Below the pieces are notes generated by a model that was not told where the DNA came from, did not search any database, and was given only the letters and a program-made list of their open reading frames with translations. From Corallochytrium limacisporum (Eukaryota; Opisthokonta), in NCBI GenBank assembly GCA_002811645.1, contig PDIP01000073.1:109013-173012 (forward strand): 64,000 nucleotides of DNA. Direction: 5' to 3'. How positions within the stretch are numbered: position 1 is the first letter of the stretch; each line of letters begins with the position of its first letter. Shown here one piece after another: positions 49,940 through 59,584 of this stretch. The translations under genes and the position numbers were made by a program.

Positions 49940-51200
49940 TTGCAATGGGTATGCGCGACCCAGGAATTAGAAGGACAGATCAGGCACATGCTTGAACAGT
50001 CTGATATTCTGAAAATAGGAATTGCCACAGCGTTGCACGACATGACCAGTATTCTCAATGTATGGAGTGACGAGATTCTGCTGTCCCTGATGAATCAACT
50101 GTTGCAAGATCCGACCCCAGAAGTGGTCAACGCCGTCGTCCGCAATCTTGACAATACTCTGACAACAATTAATCACAACTTCCCACTCACCTGGGCAGAG
50201 GAGAGCCATCGTACCCTGTCCAGGATTGTTACCGCAAGCATGACACTTAAAGTAAAGTAGCGGTATCTGGGTACTCTAGTGAAGCAGCTTGTGCACATTA
50301 TGCCCCTTAACACCAGTAGTGACCAAAAATTTTACCGTCACTGTCCCATGCTTTTGTCATCCTTCATGACAAGAATGTTTTCAAGGCGGTCAAGAGAAGC
50401 ACTGCCATCACCTGGCTCACCTTTTGCGCAACACCAAGGAGGCTGATCATCGACGAGACCTAGTGGATCGTATTGTGGAGGACTTTGCTTATGCGCGGTC
50501 ATGATACGATCATGTTGTGTACATTTGGATCTGTGAAGACTGCCTGAAGATCTTCTCCAGGAAGTTCTTCAAGCGCAACTTCATCACAATTTACTTGTAC
50601 ATGGGAAAGGATCCGGTCGAGTCCATTGTAGTACAGATGCTGTTGCTTATTATGCCTCCAGTTAGGAAGACACTGGCTCTTCCTGGTGATGGACATCTAC
50701 TGAATCAGATCGCGGATGTGAGCGTTGTCATCGCCAATCAGCTGAAGTCGCCATGGGCCTGCAATGAGTTGAGCTCGATTCTAACCAATTTGTCGGACTA
50801 CTCACGAAAGGGTAGGCGGGACTTGTTTCTATCGGGAGAGGCTGTGAAAGCCGATGAGAGAAAAAAGCATGCAGAGACCAATTTCTTTGAATCCGTTGTT
50901 CCAAAACCTGTACCAACAAACAAATGGGTGCTACTAGTAGACATGAAGGAGGCTATTTCTGCCACCAAGCGCCCCTTTCTAGCGGCACTTGGTACAGTCT
51001 GCACGAAAAAAACGCTAGCGCCACTAAGTGAACGCGTTCGTAGCGTGCCGATCACACAAACAAGCAGAAGTAAATCGAATGCTTCAGCGAAAAACGGGAA
51101 CAAGGAGGCCAGCATCTTCCACAAAGCCTTCTCAAATTTGAGGCTAGAGATGAATCCTCTATCTCACTCTACGCCTTCGCAAATAAAGAAAATCAGATAG
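49940..51200 (+). pseudogene. Decayed PPP4R4-like HEAT-repeat regulatory subunit gene
   Basis: Three frames together give a HEAT-repeat protein similar by eye to the middle and C-terminal parts of protein phosphatase 4 regulatory subunit 4. Frame 1 (from about 49940) contains SLMNQLLQDPTPEVVNAVVR, is cut by TAG at 50258-50260 and continues with SSDQKFYRHC. After about 50370 similarity shifts to a second frame (NVFKAVKRSTAITWL), then near 50410 to a third (HLLRNTKEADHRRDLVDRIV). That third frame is cut by TGA at 50502-50504 and goes on with ICEDCLKIFSRKFFKRNF, GKDPVESI and LALPGDGHLLNQIAD. This last part mirrors the PPP4R4 order EIFSKSFF - DPV--VR - IP-D-HLL. The N-terminal half is missing. 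At least two stops and two frame changes make it a pseudogene, unless assembly errors or undetected introns explain them. Confidence 0.72.
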
Positions 51201-51275
51201 AAAGTGTATCAATTTTAATTGAATTGTACTTTCTAAAAGGATTTATATTGTATGGTATTGAATTCAGTTCCTAAT

Positions 51276-53834
51276 TCATCCATATAATTCGGACGACTGC
51301 ACATTCAACAATTCACCTTCTAGTTCCATAAGACGTCGTTCTAGACCGATATTCACAGCAACTAGGCCGGAGATCCTATCTTGAAGACTTCCGATTTCCG
51401 CTTGAGACTTACCAACAGTCTCTTTGAGCAAGTCATTTGCAATTTGCACAGCCCTGTCAGTTTCCGTGATGCGATCCCGATATTCTGCAATCACTTTCTT
51501 TTGACTCACATACTTCGCTCGACATGAATCCAGTTGGCTACGCAAGTCCACAATCTCTTGATGGATAGTTTGTTGTTCGAGATCTCTCGGGAGACCAACA
51601 AGAAGGCTCTGTCCTTGTCCAGACGATGAAATAGAGGCGATTTCTTGGTTGTACTTCCTTGCTGCAAAGAGCTCATCATTCTTCTTGGTCAGCGCACCAC
51701 ACTGCTGCCTGAATGTTTCAGATTCTTCTAATGCCTTCTGCAACTTCATATCCAATTCGGCAATACGAATTTGCAAATGATGAATCTTGCTTGATCTTTT
51801 TGCATTTTCCTGCTTTAGACCAGCATTCTCACTTCTCAAATTCTCTAGGGCGGTCATGAGTATTTCCTGCTTCTGGTCGCACAGCCGTCTCACCTCTTCT
51901 GTTTCCAACCTTTGGGCCTTCAATGACTCACTAAGGGTAGCGAGCTCAGAATCCTTTAGTTGCCACAGGTCGTCCAGGTAGGACACCTTGGCATCAAACT
52001 CTCGGGCGTCAGCCAGAGCAACTTGACAGGTATCTAATTGTTCCCTCGTCCGCGCATGGAATACCTGTTCCAAAAGAAGGCGATTCTGTAGCAAGAGAAT
52101 GCAGTGCTTCAGTGTCTTCTCATCCCTTAAAGTGGCGAGACTGTATGGATTGGCCATTGCTGGATTAATAACCCTGGCCAGATGGGATTGCGGGGCAAAG
52201 GACTCGATCAAGCAACTCTCATGATGGTGAATTGTATCGATAATGCTGTCATTCAATCGGCCTTCAGCAGAAAAGAGGTTGCACAACATATTCCCATGGT
52301 CTCCATCACCACGGCTTGGAAGGGTGACCAGGTCCGATGGCTCTGGCTCTCCAATGAATGATTCACCGCCACCGTGGAGAGATGGAGACTTGGCCAGCAT
52401 GCTAAACAGATCACTGTCATCAACTACTGCGTGTTTGGCACTCGTTGTATCGTCCGACACTGTTTGTTGGCGACGCCGGTCCACCGTGGACGCACGTGGC
52501 AGAACGGGTAGCTTGATTACCTTGAAAGGGTCGAATGAGGGAGCCTTTGGGGTTTTCCGCAAGAGGTTTTGATGGAATTGGAATGAATTCGTTCGTTCTT
52601 CAATGCTAGTGCGCAGGTGTTGCAGTACAACCCCTGTGTCATCAGGCACACAGTCCGTCAGGGCGGGTCCTCCAGTTTCTGTCCCAAAGACCTCTGCGCG
52701 CAGAAAAGCAATCAGTTCCAATGGGAACAAGATGTACAGCTGTGCAAAGTACATGGTAAGGCTATGCGAATAGGATTGTAGAATTGTGGACAGAGTTGTG
52801 TTTGCCTTTGCCTCGCCTTTCATATCTTCTGCGGGTGCTTTAGCGGCGGCTTTGCGTGCTTTCGCGTTGGTCGTTATCGAGCCGGCAGCACCGATGACTT
52901 GCCAGGATGAGTCCTGATTTCCAACAGATGATCCACTGCCCGTGACAGTGATGGGTGTCCCAGTTGTGTCACCGCTTTGGTAGTGTCCCTCAAATGCCAG
53001 TTTTTGGCACCTTATTTCCCAACAAAGGTTCCGCAGCAGCACAGTAAAGAGCAGGTCAGTCTGGCGATACAAGAGCTTCACGACTGTTGGGACAACGAGT
53101 GATAGACAATTCAATGCCCCAGTGATGGTGGTGAGATCCCGATCAAATTTTGCACTCTTGCACACAGCACTCAAAAGATTGAAGTCCATGACTTGACCAA
53201 CCTCCTCTGTATATGCTTTACGAGAAGTCTCGTGCAACAGCATCTCGTAGCACAGTGACAACGCCAACAGGCGGGTCTTCGGATCGGCGACGAAGTCAGC
53301 CAGCCTCTGCAGCCCCCATGGACTTGGTGCGACGGTGGCAAAGAACTTCGTAAGGCTTTGGCAGTCGCCAAACGGATCTTGTTGAAACTCAGTCACACGC
53401 TGAGGCGGTATTCCCAGATTCTTTAGAGTGGATCCGGTTTGCAGGCATAGCTCGACCATGGTGGTCGAATAGACCCTGGATTTTCCGGCCAAAATTCGCA
53501 GGACCTCACCAGCCAAGCATTTCAATTCATTATTTCCAGGATATTCCGCTGCACTGATAAGAAATACTAAAAGTATGGTGAAATCTCGACTCCAAGGTGT
53601 TTCTTCGACAAACACTTTGACAATGCGCAACAGGCTTGCATATTTGCTAGGATTTCCGTCCACAGCATCCCGATAGGTAAAGTTAAACTTAGGAAGAACG
53701 GCATCGCGAAGTGAAATTAAAGCCTCTGGACTCAACTCACTCAGTTGCACAGCAACTTCTGGTGTAATGACATAGTCATTGCGCAACTGTGTTAGCACTA
53801 AGCGCTCTATTCGCCCGAGATCGTCATTATCCAT
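51276..53834 (-). CDS. TSC1: Hamartin (TSC1) homologue
   Basis: An 852-residue protein. The N-terminal 330 residues are a helical repeat domain ending in YSHSLTMYFAQLYILFPLEL - IAFLRAEVFG. This corresponds to the hamartin signature [26 protein letters not shown]. A polar Ser-rich middle follows. From about residue 590 a long coiled coil opens with RDEKTLKHCILLLQNRLLLE QVFHARTREQL, parallel to the human TSC1 coiled-coil start ([21 protein letters not shown]). Hamartin stabilises tuberin in the TSC complex, which turns off Rheb and so mTORC1. TSC2 and Rheb are not in this window. It is shorter than human TSC1 (1,164), mainly in the middle and tail. The frame is open to a GTG at 53849, but the first ATG is 53834. 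The gene is convergent with the PPP4R4-like pseudogene. Confidence 0.78.
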   Translation of the reverse strand: MDNDDLGRIERLVLTQLRNDYVITPEVAVQLSELSPEALISLRDAVLPKFNFTYRDAVDGNPSKYASLLRIVKVFVEETPWSRDFTILLVFLISAAEYPGNNELKCLAGEVLRILAGKSRVYSTTMVELCLQTGSTLKNLGIPPQRVTEFQQDPFGDCQSLTKFFATVAPSPWGLQRLADFVADPKTRLLALSLCYEMLLHETSRKAYTEEVGQVMDFNLLSAVCKSAKFDRDLTTITGALNCLSLVVPTVVKLLYRQTDLLFTVLLRNLCWEIRCQKLAFEGHYQSGDTTGTPITVTGSGSSVGNQDSSWQVIGAAGSITTNAKARKAAAKAPAEDMKGEAKANTTLSTILQSYSHSLTMYFAQLYILFPLELIAFLRAEVFGTETGGPALTDCVPDDTGVVLQHLRTSIEERTNSFQFHQNLLRKTPKAPSFDPFKVIKLPVLPRASTVDRRRQQTVSDDTTSAKHAVVDDSDLFSMLAKSPSLHGGGESFIGEPEPSDLVTLPSRGDGDHGNMLCNLFSAEGRLNDSIIDTIHHHESCLIESFAPQSHLARVINPAMANPYSLATLRDEKTLKHCILLLQNRLLLEQVFHARTREQLDTCQVALADAREFDAKVSYLDDLWQLKDSELATLSESLKAQRLETEEVRRLCDQKQEILMTALENLRSENAGLKQENAKRSSKIHHLQIRIAELDMKLQKALEESETFRQQCGALTKKNDELFAARKYNQEIASISSSGQGQSLLVGLPRDLEQQTIHQEIVDLRSQLDSCRAKYVSQKKVIAEYRDRITETDRAVQIANDLLKETVGKSQAEIGSLQDRISGLVAVNIGLERRLMELEGELLNVQSSELYG

Positions 53835-56800
53835 AGTGTAGTTTTTCACATTGTCTCCTTGTGCACACGCTCATTCAGCTGTTGAATGATAACCAGTTGC
53901 TGCTTTCACTCTGCTGCAATGACACCTTTTATTACATACCTTTGTGTTCCTCGTGCATCAGCAAACCGTAAACTCCGAACCACTACCCGGTTCCTACGCG
54001 CTCCCCTTACCCACCCGACAGACGGATGTGACTTATGTCCGTTCTTGAGTGCGGTCGATTTCCAGTGCCTAATCAAGTATACAAAATTAATAAGAAATCA
54101 GCCAACAGGTGTACATTTCTTGATCATTAAACATTCCATATATAGATTGTTATTTTCATATAAAAATAATCATATTGATTGAGAAAGGATTCATTTGAAT
54201 TTGAAGTGTCGTCCGCTTCGGATACCCAACACTCATCCCATCCCTTGTCTTGGGTACCTTTGGCATATTGGCCGTTGTTCTGAGTGCCCACTGAGGAGCT
54301 GGAATCACGGATGTACCGGGAGAGATCGTCATCCAGCAGGGCATGGTACTGTAATGTTTTAGTCTGCTGGGATCCACAGAGTAAATGTGTGACCATGTAC
54401 AAGGTTTAACCCCCTGGATTCGGAAGGATCACCTCGGAACACAGGTGAAGTGGCGCCCCGTGCACACAGCACATCTACTAACCCACCCTGCCCACAAAAC
54501 TGACCTTACATGCCACAGTGCCATTCTTGACCGTCTGGACAGAGATCACTGCGGGCATTGTCAAATATGGAAAAAAATGGTGCAGAACAAAGCAGTTCAC
54601 TGAGAGAAACTGTTGGACCTCCCTCCACACTGTATTTCCCCGCTGTACCGCACTCCTGTTCCCCTCATAAGCCCCCTCTTTTTTCCCTTCTTTAACCTGG
54701 GTGCGGATGAGTGGGGAAGTCATTGGCGCTTAACAAGAAACCACAGACAATTGGGAGGGCTTAGGGCAATTCGCTCAGTACAAATTGAATGGGGATTTTA
54801 GAGAGCAACATATTTGGCGGCGCAAGTAGAATGCACAATTCCTGCAGAAAGTCGCGGTGGTATGGGACAATGCATTCGCGACAGAGTTGATAACAACTGA
54901 AGGACCATACTCAACGAGCAACACGTGAGTGAGAGGTGTTTGGATCCCTCGGTGCATTGTGACTGCTGATCTATGGGCGCCATAATATCAAATATTGCAT
55001 TGCATTTATACCAAAGGGGTACGGGTTGCTGTGTGACCGAGGGATATATACCCCTTGGTCTAACAATTCCTTCGCATCCTCTTTCGGGTGAAGATGGGGT
55101 TGGCACCCAACTGCAGCGCTGGCAAACACACTGCGAAATATACGAACGGGGAGATCTGGAATTGAATTTTAATTTGTTTGACATCTAATAAAAACAAAGA
55201 CTACTACCAATTTTCGACTTCGCCACCTGATGAACATGTTCACTCCTCCACACATCACACTGCACAGGGGATTGACTTCCGTCGCATATCGGGCTCAAAG
55301 GCTCGAAACTCATCCTGGTTACAATGTGTTTAGTCATGTCTACTTTTTATGTTATGAATTTATGTTGCGAGAGAGCAAAAGTGTCGTGAATGCAGCTGAC
55401 ATGCCTATGATGCAGTCGGTGCGCAGCCTTCCAATCGAGTTTGCACACAAGTTCTAGTCATATGGGGGGAACCTTTCCAGTTCAGCCTCCTATGTTATCA
55501 ATACTGGTCACCATCTGAAACCATCCCATGCCCGTCTGGAGAATTACACAAATTGTGTTGGGGACAGGGACGAAGTGCTCCCATTGTGCGCAGTATTAGT
55601 TTTGAAGCAGACGGAAGTGAACAGTAGAGAGTGGCACTTAGCACGTCATACAATCTCAAGCGCACATGTTCTCATAGGGCATTGCACCCCTGGACTGAGA
55701 GACGGACCTGCGCTAATTGATGTCACACAGGGACACATTCTTGGTTCAACACTACTGACAGCTCTTGTTGTCACACTATGCACCACCGCAAAGAAGGGTC
55801 GCAAAGGAACATCAAGGCAACACTCGGCACCTGCCGAAAAGGACCTCTGGAATAACATTACACCTTGTGATCACTCCCTGAAATAGCACAGAGCCGCAAG
55901 GTGAGATAGAATACTGTACAATTCATCCTCGTGGTCGAAGTTATTGTAAGTGAAAGTTTGCTGCGATTCTATCCAAGCAAGCACAAGGGTCGGCGTCCAA
56001 CCATTACAAGTCCAGGTTTCATTGTCTACATGTAGCGAATGCATTTACCCACAGGAGACTAAATACATAGAAAGTATGTACCTGTTCACGTACACAAGGA
56101 AATACAAATTCACTTTGAGCACGGCTCAACCCGTCTTGGCCACTGAAGTCCTCATTCAACAAGCGAATCGTTGATTGCAGCACCATCTAGTTGTAGGGTA
56201 CGTACCATGGGCGTTTGATATACTTTGCTCTGATTACAAACGATGGAGTTTGATAGATTTCGAGAGGAGCTGGCAAGATTTGCGATTTGCATTGCTCTTT
56301 CCTTTTTTTGGTGGGCAAAAAGGGCTGTCCTGTCACAATCTGCAGCTGTGAGCTCTATTGGTCAGATGGATCTATTTGTTCAGAGAGTTGATCCTGTAAA
56401 TTGACTCGGATCATTTTCTTATCACCGGACATCCTGCGATTATGAACAAAGGAGTACGAGACGCAGCTACAACCATAGTAGCAGAACGCTACCACTAAGA
56501 GAGGCACAGGCACCACCAGTTCCCGCAGAGGAGAGTTTTGTTCGAGCCTCCGCTGTTTATTAGACGGGAGTGGGGACGGAAGCCGACAACAAAGAACACA
56601 TAGATATATCACTTCTCGGCATATTCCCATATTTAATCAAAGTCAGAAGGCATTTTCGTAGTCTGAATCCCCATAGTGAGAATACTGGAACAATAAGGGT
56701 TCGACGCCCTCTGCCTTGGGAGGAGGAAGGGCTGCCATCCGAGACTGAGACTGTGGCTGTTCAATGGTAGAGAAGTGAAAGTAGAACCACGTATTCAACG

Positions 56801-58288
56801 TATCTCACAAATTAATCGTTTATGGCATTGGTATTCACTGTGTGCACGCGTGGCATCAACCCTTAGAATGTGAACTGATGATAGAAGCCCGGCAATATCT
56901 CGAGAGAACGCATCTAAATGACCTTGACCATATTCCTGGCTCAAGTGCGTAACACACTAACTGTAAGACCGGGCATGAGGTTGTCGTATAGCTTTTGAGT
57001 TCCATAATCGGGCTCTTTGGATTGCGTCGTCAGAGAATGGGTCACTCGGAGCGCCCCGGGGGGCGGGGGGTTACCAACAAAGTTTGCCCTCCACGTATTT
57101 GATTGAACAAGACTGGGAACACTGGGACTGCCCCTTCCAATCAACCAGGTGCTGGAATTACGGAACATGAGGAGGCACGAATGACGACTATCGTTCGAGG
57201 GTTTGGTCTTTGCGTTTCGGTGGGCTATGTCCTGTTAACAAGTGATTGTGTGGGCGGTGTGTGTACATGGAGGTGGCAGACTTTGCTACTGAACGAGTGT
57301 GCTGAATGTATGGCATACATATTGTCGTTTTATTGCACAGAACTAAAGAGGTGCACACTTTCACCCTCCCGCAACGATTGTGGATGCAAGTCGAGTCTTG
57401 ACCGGAGGGGAAAGCACAAAACTGATTCCAGAAAACGGGGATTTAAAGACCAAGGGAGTGGTGACTCTCGCAAACTATTTATGGCGGAATTGTGGACCCA
57501 GTGCCCATGAATGTGATAGAATGGCTAAGGAACTTCGATCATCTTTCCCCTGGGTGTGTGTTGGAGGGGGGAGGGGAGCGGACGCGGAGTGGGGGGATTT
57601 GAGTCGTGACCAAACTCGTGGTCCGTTAATCGAACTTTCATTTTCGATCCCGGTAGGAGAGAGGGCGGAACATCCCTCCCCTTCCTCCCCGCCTCCCTAA
57701 CATACGCGCATCTTTTTAGAAACATTAATGGTTCACTATGTATATGAATAGTACGGGAGAGAATATGGAGGACGTATAACGACGGCGAAGATGTGCGTCC
57801 AACCCATCGATCGCTCAAGCCCATGCCAATTCGTCTTAGTTTCCCCCACCCTCGAAGGGGGACCTTGCAGGCCACAGGAACACGGGTCGATAGTACAGTG
57901 TTTAAGTCTATGATACGGAATGTTGAGCGCGCGTTGAAATGAAAGTACTGTTGTAAGTGTTTTGTACGCAGGCTGTTCTATCTGATATCAAAATCATCAA
58001 ACCACATCTCATTTGCTATGGTTTATTCCCGCGCCTATTGAGTGTGGCATGGTTTGAGGGAGATCCCCTTTTCGTATTTGAATGGGTTTAGTTTTGAGCG
58101 AGGGTTCAATGCAGCGCCTTATTCGTATGGCACAATCAAGCTTACAACGTTGGTCCATTTGGCTACCCTTGTTTAATAGACCTCTTCACTCCATCTTTGA
58201 GGAGTACCTGAAAGAATACAGGCTCCACTTTTAGTTTTGTGACACGGTAGTTGGTGATCGTTTGTATAGGGGAGATAAACGCGACACA
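53835..58288. other. 4.45-kb region without a recognisable gene
   Basis: This lies between divergent TSC1 (-) and the GOLPH3-like gene (+). All frames are short. The ones read for motifs (54127-54402 -, 54973-55188 +, 55230-55457 +, 55575-55886 +, 57103-57510 +) match nothing I know. A single small ATG frame with a membrane segment is listed separately. No repeat arrays or RNA genes are evident. It may be a decayed region like 25.4-34.8 kb. Confidence 0.5.
56355..56630 (-). CDS. Possible small membrane protein, uncertain
   Basis: A 91-codon frame with an ATG at 56630. It contains one convincing hydrophobic segment, ELVVPVPLLVVAFCYYGCSC, followed by a basic and polar tail (HNRRMSGDKKMIRVNLQDQL). 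That layout fits a single-pass membrane protein with a soluble C terminus. I do not recognise a family. The size allows it to be a chance frame in an otherwise empty region, so it is listed only as a candidate. Confidence 0.22.
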   Translation of the reverse strand: MGICREVIYLCVLCCRLPSPLPSNKQRRLEQNSPLRELVVPVPLLVVAFCYYGCSCVSYSFVHNRRMSGDKKMIRVNLQDQLSEQIDPSDQ

Positions 58289-59332
58289 ATGTCTGTGAAG
58301 GCAATGATGACTCGGATAAGCACCCGCTCTAGTACCGGGCCCATTGACACTGGATTCGGGTTGAGACAGTCGGCAAAGCTACCCTGGACGATCGATGGTC
58401 TGCATGCTTACTACCAGAAGAGGGAGGAAGTACTCACCCTTCCTGAAGCATATCTGCTCCTCATCAGCAGAAGTGACTCCAGTGGGCAAATTATGGAGGA
58501 CAAGCGCGGCCTATTCTTTGCTGTCCTGATGGAACTTGTGCTCGACGGTCACCTTGAGTATGGAATTTCTAGGGTTATGGTTGACGAAGCTAAGGCCAGA
58601 GCTCGGGAGAACGAGGAAAAGATGCAGCTACAGGATGAATACGGTATGATGAGCAGAGATAGCGCAGCCAGTCAATCAACTAGGGGCAGTCTGGACACAC
58701 AAGGAACTGTATCTGAAGCCACAGATTGCGGATATACTCCGAAGGCAGTTGCCGAGCCATCTCTTCTGCAGTACCGCATCCGTGCCCTCCATAAGATCCC
58801 CACTGGTGTAGAGATCCTGGACGAGGCCGTAAATCACGTCGCGCGCCTCAAGAACCCTCACACGTTTGCTGGATGGGTGGACCATTTCTCCACTCGCGGT
58901 GATGGTATTGGGGTCCGTATCCGTGATCCTCATTACAAGACTGCCAGGTCTCTGCGCGAGAAACATATAATTACTCGCTACCAACGCACTATCACTAGGT
59001 CTCGTATCGAGTATGACGAGAGTGTCCGCGAATCTCTGGTTCAACAGATGTCCCTTCTGGTGCACGCTCCTGAGAAGATAGACTGTGCTGGTGATGATCG
59101 CATTCGCCTGGAGTTCTTGCTTTGCATTGCCAAGTACAATGACTTGTTGTATGTCGAACTGACTGGCAACGACAAGAAGGGTAAGGCTGCTTTTGATGCT
59201 AGTGTTGACAATCTGGTTCAGAAACACGAGCTATGCCGCATCATGAACCACAGCTTGGAATATCTCAAGTTTACTCGCAAGAGTGAGCGGTTCTTGCCTG
59301 GGGCAGGACTGATCCGAGAGTTTGCATGGTAA
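58289..59332 (+). CDS. Divergent GOLPH3/Vps74 (GPP34-domain) protein
   Basis: A 347-residue protein with a GPP34 domain. It opens with LTLPEAYLLLISRSDSSGQI and FFAVLMELVLDGHLEYG, as in GOLPH3 (LTLMEEVLLLGLKD, GCMLIELALRGRL). It resumes after an insertion with KIPTGVEILDEAVNHV, KTARSLREKHIITRYQ, and a terminal helix bundle (RLEFLLCIAKYNDLL). GOLPH3 proteins bind Golgi PI4P and retain glycosyltransferases through COPI. Of the human PI4P contacts, the Arg171/Arg174 pair seems kept (RSLR). Trp81 has no counterpart and Arg90 aligns with Phe, so lipid binding may differ. The insertion (about residues 105-165) is Ser/Gln/acid-rich. The open frame begins at a TTG at 58262; the ATG at 58289 has A at -3 and is used. 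Convergent with the flippase gene. Confidence 0.8.
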   Translation: MSVKAMMTRISTRSSTGPIDTGFGLRQSAKLPWTIDGLHAYYQKREEVLTLPEAYLLLISRSDSSGQIMEDKRGLFFAVLMELVLDGHLEYGISRVMVDEAKARARENEEKMQLQDEYGMMSRDSAASQSTRGSLDTQGTVSEATDCGYTPKAVAEPSLLQYRIRALHKIPTGVEILDEAVNHVARLKNPHTFAGWVDHFSTRGDGIGVRIRDPHYKTARSLREKHIITRYQRTITRSRIEYDESVRESLVQQMSLLVHAPEKIDCAGDDRIRLEFLLCIAKYNDLLYVELTGNDKKGKAAFDASVDNLVQKHELCRIMNHSLEYLKFTRKSERFLPGAGLIREFAW

Positions 59333-59584
59333 CAACATCGCAATTGGCATCAAAAGTTTTAATCCTTTGTGATTTTCGTGTGATGATATATCGTTCACGC
59401 ACCGCAATGGCATGGGGAGATTTCTGCTGGCAAGAATAGTTACCCATGCAACAACTACACATTTTCATCTTTCCAACCTTAGTGTACATTATCTTGCCAC
59501 AATTCTACGAATACAGCATAACATACACTCATGAGCACCGGAAACCTTTGTTACGAGTTATGAACGAAAGCTAGTTGACTTTAA

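Noticed and set aside
34777..51200. A functional phosphatase cluster (two PP2C genes plus a PP4 regulator)
   Set aside because: The genes are 10 kb apart, on both strands, separated by unrelated genes, and the PP4 regulator is broken. Co-location looks accidental.
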